From: Silene conica
Taxonomy: Eukaryota > Streptophyta > Magnoliopsida > Caryophyllales > Caryophyllaceae
Reading direction: 5' to 3'
Length of the DNA stretch: 64,000 nucleotides
NCBI GenBank assembly: GCA_029255685.2
Contig: CM055311.2
Span: forward strand, 56,999,048 to 57,063,047
The notes beneath the pieces were generated by a model. That model made no database searches and had not been told where the DNA came from. It worked only from the letters and a program-made list of their open reading frames with translations. How positions within the stretch are numbered: position 1 is the first letter of the stretch; each line of letters opens with the position of its first letter. Positions 55,945-64,000 of the stretch are shown in pieces. The position numbers were made by a program, and so were the translations under genes.

Positions 55945-56351
55945 ACCGTGTCAGTGAGAGTGCCCATGAGGGCGTCGAGGATGAGACCATCTTGCTTCAG
56001 CCACGTCTGATGGGCTTGGTTTGGTGTTATCTGGTTTTCAGGATCTGTGATGGTGGGTGGTGGAGCGGTGTTGGATCCGTCAAGGTAGCCAAAAAGGCTA
56101 TATCCAAACAGGATATTGATCAGTTGGAAGCGCCACGATACGTAGTTCATTGGCGTAAGTTTCACACAGTTTGCGAGATTGAGTGAAGTCAGGGTTGGGA
56201 GTCGTTGTGTGGGTTGGGTATGGTGTTTTCTGGTGTGGCCATGGGTGGTGTGGTGATGGTGACTGAAATAATGTAAGAGCGTTTGAAAGGGGTGGGTTGT
56301 CGTGGTGAGAGAGGGTGGGTGTAGGATCTTTTAGAGCTCCTAGATACCATA
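55945..56351 (-). pseudogene. Ty1/copia remnant, 5' part (gag start and primer site)
   Basis: This is the other half of the copia element at 43740-47631. On the minus strand the gag start has MATPENTIPNPHNDSQP, then in another frame LTPMNYVSWRFQLINIL, GYLDGS and TWLKQDGLILDALMGTL. Across the insertion the reading continues as DTVQ/APIVSATTAKEAW once one CCTGC copy is ignored, which proves the two parts were one gene. The primer site TGGTATCTAGGAGCTC is at 56334-56349. Frameshifts make it inactive. Confidence 0.85.
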
Positions 56352-56480
56352 TGAGAAAGGTTATATTGATTGTGATAAAGATACATTATAGTTGTAGTAT
56401 TACAGGAGTATATATACTTGTTTAAGGATGCTACAAGTTAGGATAGTTTACAGAAAGAATATTTCTAGTCTATATTTACA
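56352..56480 (-). repeat. Probable 129-bp 5' LTR of the copia remnant
   Basis: On the minus strand the segment runs TGTAAATATAGACTAG to CCTTTCTCA and sits two bases from the primer site. It contains TATATACTCC and a TCAATATAACC end like other short copia LTRs. No matching 3' LTR was found, so the outer boundary is inferred. Confidence 0.5.
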
Positions 56481-58044
56481 TTGTGAATGTATATGCTAAT
56501 TAGGTTGTGATTGATGCATATTATTTTCTTTCCTTGTTTGTTTATTTTCAGAAGATAGGGAGGATATTGACTGAGCATTGTTGATAATAACGAATTTCTT
56601 TAGATTATATTTATTTAGCAGAGTTTTATATTTCATTTATTTTGTTAACTTTATGTAGATCTCAGTTTTAAAACTAAAAATGAAAACAGTACTATTTATT
56701 AACATTTTTTTGTTGAAAACTATTTCTCATTCGAAAAAATTACTCAAATTTAGTAATATCTCAAAAATTTGTTATTACGATGGTCAAGATGTTAGAGGTA
56801 AAAGTTTGTAAAATAATATAATAATGTTATTTGTTTTACTATTTTTTTTACCATTTATATTTTCATTGTCTAATAATGTTTTTTGTTCATTTTTTTATTT
56901 TATTTATTTTTATTATTGACTAGACTATGTGGACTATTGGGAAAATTCTACATTTTCATATTATATTATTTATGCAATATAAATGAAATTGGGGGTGGTG
57001 GTTCATTGAAGTTTTGTATTAATTATTCGATGAAATTCTAGTAACAAAATTGATTTTTCATAAATTAATTTCATAATTTTTGTGATTGTCCTACATTTAT
57101 TTAAAAATAAAAAATAAAGGAAAATGGATGTGATGACGTGGATGCACGAAATTGCACGAAATATTCTTGTATTAATATAGATACGATTTTAACGCTAAAT
57201 AGAGATAGTTGGGGAAGAGTCAGGTACCAAACCTAATTGTTAATATTGATGAAGAACACATTTAAAAAAACACGAAACGTTAATGAGAACCACGACAATA
57301 ATCACGAAGTCAATTTACCATATTTCCAAGTTAAAAAAATCTGATCATTATAGATGGTAAAAAACGAGTAGGTTACTATAAAATCGATGTTGTTCCTTGT
57401 GCTCTCGTTTCCTTTAATAGGAATATAACTTGTAAAACTTTTGCTACCCCTTAATTTGAATTCTGGCTCTGCCGAATGTCCATGTCTCTATGTGTGTAAC
57501 GTTTACAATATACTACGATTTTAATAATTTAGTTTAGTAATAACTAATAAGTGATTAAAAATTATTTTGGCAGACACGACTTTAAACCCGTTACTTTGAT
57601 TATTCCTATTTAAAAAAACATGTTTAAGGAATAACTTTGATTATCACTCCGTACAATCGAGTCTTGGAAATTAAAAAACTCATGCAATGCTTCCTAGTTC
57701 CAAATAAGAGAGTTGATTTGATGTACCAAATAATTAGAAATAGATTGTTTATGGAACATGGAGGGTTCAAAATTCCTCTTGTATGTTGATACTAGTTGTA
57801 AGCTTTTTACTTTGTATTTCAAGAACCTCTGATCATTAAAATTCCAAGCAAATGATGAGAATTCCTTATGGGTGAGTCCCTGCAGTCAGCAAAATGTACA
57901 GACACAGAAGCAACCCTCCCAATATATTATATGAACATTTGTATCATCAATCATCATCATCATCATCATTAACTACTACTCCTACACTTAGTCAACTTCA
58001 ACAACCTTAGCTTAGACCAAAAGCTTGTCTCCAATTGTTCACCT
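56481..58044. other. AT-rich intergenic DNA and 3' flank of the DCD gene
   Basis: No gene or clear repeat is visible. The part nearest 58044 would hold the 3' UTR of the DCD gene. An ATC/ATG trinucleotide run lies at about 57951-57970. Confidence 0.45.
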
Positions 58045-60290
58045 TCAAGTTACACAAGTGCGTGCACCACTTACCTCAGTTTGATCCTCCATTCTTGATC
58101 TACGGAGGTACTCCTTATATTGAGCCACCAACATTTCAACTGGATCCTGATCGCAACTTGTCTCAAGCTGGTTCGACTTACGAAGTTTGTCATCAACGGA
58201 TTTTTCACCACCTCCACAAATGAAAGGCTTTGTCAAACATGGACCTGTAACTATAACTGCATCACTTGTAGCAATCACACTAGTTTCCGTCTTGCAACTT
58301 CCTTGAGAAAGATTAGAGAAACCTGAGTGTTTATCACTAGTCTTCGTTTTCAGTAAACATTTTCTCTTCTGCTGTTTATCTGCTAAAAACCTGCCCTTCC
58401 TTTTACTATCTTCGCAACTCATCATATTTGTACCTGATAACTTTTCTGATTGTTCATTTTTGGCGCCCAACTTCATATCATCGCCCAACCCTGAAACGAC
58501 ATTCGTGTTAACAGAAGCCTTCTCTCTGATATTTTCAAACTTTGTGTTCTGTCCCACATGTTCCGTTCGTGCATTCACTCTGCCACTTTTCTCTTCAATA
58601 ACTTTTGACCAACCAGATAAGCGTTTAAATACGCTAAGGGGCTCCTCACTATTGTCCAAGCAAAATAAAGATGCCCGTGAATTTCTGGAAATATGATTTT
58701 TCTCATCCTGGTGCTCGCAAACCTGATACCCGGTGTTGTCATAAATTGGCTCATCAAGACAAAGATCTGGAGAGCATACAGTAAGTTTTAAACCAGGTTC
58801 ATGAAGCAAGGGATCTTCAATTTCACCCGGTTCTAGAGAAGGAGATTTTATGGAGCAGTCAAGATCAAGAGTCTGTTTAAGATCACAAACAACAATGCTG
58901 GCGAGCTTTTTAGGCGTTGACTTTGGCAAAGTGTTCATCATAGTAGGATTGCATATATCTCGACCCTGGCCACACTGTGATTGAGTTACTTTTATTTCAT
59001 CAAGAGGAGTCACAATTTTGTTGGATCTTTGATGATACCCTTTTGACATAGGAGTGTGCTGAATCTGAAGCCTTGTACTTGTAAAGAGAGAGAGGAGCCT
59101 GCTCACCTGTAAACTCAAAGCAAGAATACATGAACAATAACAATGATAACATAACCTCAATGCCTTAACGGCTCCCACACATGGTAGGGCAAGGGGGATG
59201 GATATATGCAGCCTAACCCACGTGTTATCAATGACTTTAACTCAGAAGAAACGAAAACAAATACAGCTATTTTAACATCAACAATAACGGCTTAGTTCTA
59301 AAAATCATTGTAGTTGAAGAAATTTCGCTACATTTTTAAAATTCCTGCGACATCTTTTTAACTATGTAGAAAAATTAGGGTGAACAGGGGAAGTGTATCA
59401 CCAGTAAGGAGGCAATAGAAGAATAAAAGGTTGAGGTAGACAAATGAGAGAAGACAGAAAATAAAGTGAAAAAAGAGAGTGAATAAACAAAAAGCAAATT
59501 GTAAGCGTGGGGTAAAGAGAAACATAAGAGCCAAGAAAGAGAGGAATTATAAAAAGAGAGAGGCCAAGGAAATACTAGAGTTGAGAGAAAGCAAAACGAC
59601 CATAACAAGTTCAACGGAAAGCCAACGAGACATACATACATACTGAAACCCCATCACAAAAAAACAATCAGCACACTTCACAAATAAGCAACAGAATGCC
59701 CACATACAGAAAGGTAAGTGGGCATTCTGTTGCCATATCACAATTTGTATCAGTACAGCCTGTACACTTACCTGTTCTCTTGACAGACCAAGGTTGAACT
59801 TATATGGCGTATAGTAATTTTCCATGATTGCATCGCGAAAAGCATCCTCTTGAAGAGGAGAGGACTGAAAAAGAATATTAAAGCGAACCTGAAAAAGTAG
59901 ATATCATTGACACACAAACTATTCAATTATTCCAGTTCCTTACAAGTTTACAATCCTTTAGCTGACTGAATTTTTTTAATTTATGTGAAATAAATAAGCA
60001 AAAGAGGGTACCTGTGCTGGAAATGTCGAATTCGAAGACTTAAATGCATCTGGCACAAGGTTGAAACCACCCTTTGAACTAGCCTCAAATACCCCATAAA
60101 GCTTTCTACTATGAACATCAAATAGGAATAAAATCATCCCTATTTTAATTCTCAAGACAAAATCATCATAATTGGCAGGAAGGCCAAACAGTTTTCTTTC
60201 AAAGCATTCTTCCCTAGTTAATGGGTTTGCCATGAAAATCGCCCCATCTTCAGGAAAATAATTCGGCAAAGCTCTTCTGTATAATGCCAT
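58045..60290 (-). CDS. DCD (development and cell death) domain protein, three coding exons
   Basis: Exons: 60290-60012, 59888-59772 and 59106-58045, with GT donors and AG acceptors, all phase 0 (93, 39 and 353 codons; 485 residues). The DCD domain spans residues about 1-140: FMANPLTREECFERKLFGLP, then VLRIKIGMILFLFDVHSRKL, YGVFEASSKGG and FPAQ; exon 2 adds VRFNILFQSSPLQEDAFRDA and ENYYTPYKFNLGL; exon 3 opens with VSRLLSLF. The rest is low-complexity, Ser/Lys-rich and without a known domain, ending with a conserved-looking VEMLVAQYKEYLRRS helix. DCD proteins are plant-specific and linked to stress, hormone and cell-death responses; the exact role here is unknown. The 485-residue length fits the group of plant DCD proteins with long disordered tails rather than the short NRP type. 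Confidence 0.9.
59107..59771 (-). other. Intron 2 of the DCD gene
   Basis: 665 bp between donor GTAAGTG (59771 downward) and acceptor TTTACAG (59107). Short minus-strand frames here (for example at 59375-59641) are intronic and not genes. It contains a perfect 16-bp hairpin at 59688-59733. Confidence 0.8.
59688..59733. repeat. Perfect 16-bp hairpin in DCD intron 2
   Basis: GCAACAGAATGCCCAC (59688-59703) is exactly inverted at 59718-59733 with a 14-base loop. It begins about 40 bp inside the intron's 5' splice site on the transcribed strand. Confidence 0.9.
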
Positions 60291-61407
60291 TTTTTTTCTA
60301 TCTGACGAACAAGTAACAACAAATAATTATTGCTCAAACACACATTGAGCAGAGGAAACAATTACAAAATAATTCAATAAATCAATAAACATATGTGTTT
60401 GTTGAAACATCAGTTTCCTAAGTACCAAAATGGATCTAGTCATAAGCAGTTAAGATATTTGCAGAACCGTTAATGGGCAAAAAGTAACTACGGAGTATAT
60501 ACTTAAACTCTTAAAGTACTTATTCAAGACTACATATTATCCACCTCTTGCTATATGCATGATTTAAATGGAAGATCATCGAAACATCATATGTAATGTA
60601 TTTGAAACAGTTTAGGGTAGGAAAACCATATTAAGAACATAAAAGATGAAGATTATTATCAAAAATTCACACTTTCCGGTACCACCAATTATTCAGGTTT
60701 GTATCGAATAAGCACCATAGTGATCATGGGGGCACAGCTTGTAAGTGATAATAAAGCTCATTCGAAATCAGAGATTATTACTTACCCTCCTGTGTTTATG
60801 TACAAATAATAACACCAAACCAACCTCGAGAACTATGAGAACCCCCACCAAGTCAAGACAATCAAAATCGAATTCAAAAGAAGCTCCTTCATAGTCTAGT
60901 TGTTCCGAAAACTACTTATATGATTCGGATGAATCTCATAATGGCAACCAACTAATATGAAGAAGCAAATGCGTAACTGGTATGAGAATCGTAACCAACT
61001 AAACCAAAAGGCAAAAACCACAGTCCCTTATTCCCTTGAAAATAATACTCCCTTCGTCCCATGGTTACCTTTCATTAACATACCCCTCACAAACAATTAA
61101 AAAAGTAAACCAATGAATAGGACGTAGGGAGCAATACCAATTCCAAGTTCCAACGTTCTGTAAAAGAAAAATAGACACAAAACCAATAAACCCAGCTAAT
61201 ATAATTCACAAATATGAAAACCAAACTCGTAAAATCGAAAACCCATCTCAAAAATCAAGACTTTAATCAAAATTCCAAACTAATTTTACAGTAGAGCAGC
61301 AGTATAATGAGAACCAAGGAAAACCCTAATCAATGTAAACCAAGTCATACAAAAAGAAGCTAATTACATCATCCCTAACTAAAATTAGTTTAATCTAACG
61401 AAAATTG

Positions 61408-61439
<32 letters not shown>

Positions 61440-61456
61440 AAAACGAGCAGCTTACA
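60291..61456 (-). other. Probable 5'-UTR intron of the DCD gene
   Basis: Just upstream of the ATG (minus strand) the sequence TTCGTCAG followed by ATAGAAAAAAATGGC fits a 3' splice site. At about 61455 TCTATTTT/GTAAGC fits a 5' splice site, downstream of a pyrimidine-rich candidate leader (61456-61490). A 1.15-kb leader intron is therefore plausible. No coding frame is seen within it. It holds a Stowaway MITE and an A run (about 61411-61432). Confidence 0.45.
61046..61136. mobile_element. Stowaway-like MITE in the DCD leader region
   Basis: TACTCCCTTCGTCCCATGGT at the left is matched by ATTGCTCCCTACGTCCTATT inward from the right, with TA borders. About 91 bp. Confidence 0.65.
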
Positions 61457-62395
61457 AAATAGAAGAGAGAAACAAGGAAGGATGATGATAAATGAAGCCG
61501 GAAAGTAGGTAGAGCACCAAGGATTAGTGACGTAGTGTCAACTGTCAAGGAGCACCAAGGACTGAAGGAGTAGTGACAGGTAATACTGTAATACTGTTTT
61601 AGTTGGTTATGGTAAAATCCAAAGTTTGTTCCAAATTTTTAATTTGTTGACCGAAATTTTTTTTTTTTTTTTTTTTTTTTGTTTTTCTTTTTTTTGCAGT
61701 TCTAACAGCGCGCGCAATTAGTCGTAGTACGAGGGGAGGGGATTGGACCTACTGTTCATAATACCTCCGTCTTAACGACTAGACTAAGACATCTTCGATG
61801 TTATCCGAATTTTTTTAAAACGTAATAAGTCGTGTTTATGAGTTTAGAAGTGTGAACATTTTTTTTCATATTAATTTTTTTATGTCAGTTTTTTTACCGG
61901 AGAAACTTTGAGTGACCATATCTCTTGGTCAGAAATTTCAAACTCGACAATTCTTATCTAAGGCCCTTTTATATTAAATTAGTGTAAAACCTTTTACACT
62001 AATATTAGTAGCGTAAAACCGTTTTATGTAAGACCAATTCGAGGGAGATAGTCAGATAGGTAAAGGGAAAATCACGTTTCTTTCCTAATTTATTTTTTTA
62101 CTTACTATTTGACTCCCTATGTCTCGACAAAATTTGTTAAGTTTGTTTTTGGACACTTTTTACAACTCAATATAATCTTGGGATATTCTACATAACACTC
62201 CTTATTTTTGCATATTACATGTCACTTGAAAGTTTCGCTGTGTAATTTGTAATTTGTTTGTTTATAATTTGTTTGTAATTTGTTTTGCTGTGTAATAGTA
62301 AACCAAACCGGCAAACCGTTACCTCAAAACATGTCACTTGAAAGTTTCGGTTTTGGTGTTTATTCTCTCAAAAATCTTTAATATCTTACTGTATA
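61457..62395. other. Promoter side of the DCD gene and AT-rich intergenic DNA
   Basis: An uninterrupted T run lies at about 61657-61680. A 21-bp ACATGTCACTTGAAAGTTTCG block is repeated directly at about 62216 and 62331, with CTGTGTAAT words between. No gene is visible. Confidence 0.4.
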
Positions 62396-63641
62396 TGTTA
62401 TCTTTTAAAGATAATATCAAATTAAATATAAGATTAATAAAAGATGGTCTTAGAAAAAGAGAAACTACTAAAACCTCCACAAAGAAAGTTTTACTCCAAA
62501 ATGGCATGTAAGCTTTTAAGACTTTGCAAGAAAGCAAAGTTGTTTCTTTCCATTTTTTGTTTTCAAAAATATGTCTTCTTGTCATTGTCCCAATTGCTTT
62601 GTTTCTGAATATCAAACCTTTTATGGATGAATATAAACGTTATTACTTCTCTTTTCTCTTTTGGAAGATTACTTCTTATATACTCGTACTTATTTTGAAT
62701 GGTCAACCTTTTTGTCATGAACCAAGAGCTTTGAAACCGAACTTTTCCACTTTATAAAAGGAGCACTCTCCCTTTTCATTTGTTAAGAAGTTTTTTAGAG
62801 AATTCAAGTGCATTGTGCAAAAAAATCTTTTAAAGAACAAAATTTTTCAATTGTTTGCAAAATCTACTAAGTCTTTAAGTGTCAACAGTTTTCATTACTG
62901 TTGTTTTCGTATTATGCATTTTTACCTAGATATGTTTGGTCTATAAGATCTCCTCCTCAATTATTTAGAGAATAAGTTCAAGGAAAACTTGATCGTGTAA
63001 ACATTCTACTTAAAAAGTCGAGTCTCTTAGACATATCGATCTTTAAACTCTTGTTGCAACCGGAGTAGGTTGTTAGTACCTTTTTATTGTATGGGTTTTT
63101 AAGTAGTCAAAGTACATCACTTAAATATTCAATAAAAAGAAGATTGGACGTAGGCCCTTAGACTGTTGACCGAACCAATTCAAAAACCGCTGGGTTGATC
63201 TCTCTCTCTTTACTTAATTTTCCATTACTCTGACAAAACAACGGTAGGTTCTGGTTACTGTTACTCTCGTATCGTAACTATCATCTCATTTGTTGGACGA
63301 GCTAGTAACAATCTAGATAGTTGTTGCGTTCTTTTCTCATCAAAACTCAAGTTAAATTAAATAGTTTAAGTCGTGTACGTTTCTATCAATGTAACAGTTT
63401 GCTATACTGTCAGTTTGAATTGTTGCTTAGAACATTTACAAAGTCAAAAAGTAACAGTCTGTTTAACCGTTACTTTGATTAGTTGAAAATAAGTCTTTTA
63501 GAATCAATTTAAAAAAAAAGTGTTGATTAGTTAGTTGATACATTGCTTCATTTCACTAGCTTAAATCATTTAAGTTTTGTTAAAATTTTTAAATAGTACC
63601 TAATTCACCATCTCTCAGATGCTTGAGATCCAAATCCTTCA
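62396..63641 (+). mobile_element. Diverged solo LTR related to the Sirevirus LTR
   Basis: The right half shares ordered blocks with the Sirevirus LTR: AAGGAAAACTTGATCGTG, CAACCGGAGTAGGTTGTT, GAAGATTGGACGTAGGC, GACCGAACCAATTCAAAA and AAATAGTACCTAATTCACC, ending ATCCTTCA. TTTATAAAAGGAG near 62750 corresponds to the TATA box. The start is less certain: TGTTATC at 62396 with GTATA before it, against GTATG after the end (4 of 5 matching). No primer site follows, so it is a solo LTR or a 3' LTR fragment. Confidence 0.7.
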
Positions 63642-64000
63642 GTATGTACGTTTAAAATACGAAAGACAATTGACATATTTATTAGTGTAAATATAGACCC
63701 GAGGGCAAAAAGGATGAGTGAATCACTAAAATGAGATTTTCACCTAAATTTTATTGCCTATAATAAGAATTATTATCGGAAAAGAAAAGTAACTTTATAA
63801 ATAGTTTTAGTTGCATATTTGTGAAGTTATAAAATTTTGATATTTGTACCGTACTCCTTCCAATTTCTTATTATCTTAATTTTTTCTTACACAAGTTTAA
63901 TTATTTTATCTTTGTGTTGTTTTTTATTACAATTGACTGAGTGGGGGGTATCCCTTTTTTTTTGCAAACAAACCAACTTATATTAGATCAATTTCCGCCA
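63642..64000. other. AT-rich DNA to the window end
   Basis: No gene or repeat is recognised. Confidence 0.4.

Noticed and set aside
59375..59825. Leu/Phe-rich minus-strand frames that look like membrane proteins
   Set aside because: They lie in or across DCD intron 2, whose GT/AG borders join DCD-domain exons in phase; the hydrophobicity comes from T-rich intron sequence.

Overview
This is nuclear DNA of a flowering plant. It is AT-rich, carries long introns, and is dominated by nested plant retrotransposons and MITEs. Palindromic CGATCGAG/CGACCGAG arrays inside LTR-like DNA are compatible with Caryophyllales, but that is only an impression and the species cannot be named. Only two ordinary host genes are visible. 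One is an intronless adenylate isopentenyltransferase (cytokinin synthesis) at 26124-27131 on the + strand. The other is a DCD-domain protein at 58045-60290 on the - strand, with three coding exons and probably a 5'-UTR intron reaching about 61455.

Layout, left to right. 1-6151: a minus-strand LTR with a tRNA-Met-type primer site, split by a complete hAT element (1765-5132, TSD CTAAGAAC). The hAT transposase has two in-frame stops. The 3' end of the element plus flank was later copied as an exact 310-bp tandem duplication (5081-5700). 6152-9607: a Ty3/gypsy-type LTR carrying a CGATCGAG array and a non-autonomous hAT (7162-8301, TSD GCTAATGA), which itself contains MITEs and a tRNA-like segment. 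10180-14093: a foldback element, a Stowaway-like MITE and a 5'-truncated L1-type LINE whose 1,018-codon frame is still open. 14512-14829: a Cassandra-like LTR containing a 5S rRNA-derived segment. 15.7-23.6 kb: foldback MITEs, a solo LTR (TSD ATTAG) and a decayed minus-strand copia element. 23.6-28.2 kb: the IPT gene flanked by MITEs.

28241-38783 is a young, apparently complete Sirevirus (Ty1/copia): two 1,114-bp LTRs with about four differences, TSD TCCAT, and open gag, pol and envelope-like frames. 38789-43.7 kb is Ty3/gypsy DNA in the order internal end - LTR - primer site - internal. It is interrupted by a solo LTR (41048-42458, TSD CGTAC) and a Tourist MITE (TSD TAA).

43.7-56.5 kb holds a decayed minus-strand copia element cut in two by an 8.3-kb element (47632-55939, TSD CCTGC). 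That inserted element keeps LTRs, primer site and an intact gag, but has no pol (TR-GAG type). The right end carries the DCD gene and a diverged solo LTR (62396-63641) related to the Sirevirus LTR.

The window records successive insertions: old copia and gypsy bodies first, then the gag-only element (LTRs about 1% different), then the Sirevirus (about 0.4%). It does not show a new enzymatic system. The most unusual items are the gag-only retroelement, the Sirevirus third frame with its pyrimidine-rich leader, the G-tract-bounded duplication that copied a transposon end, and a MITE 92 bp upstream of the IPT start codon. All divergence counts are by eye.
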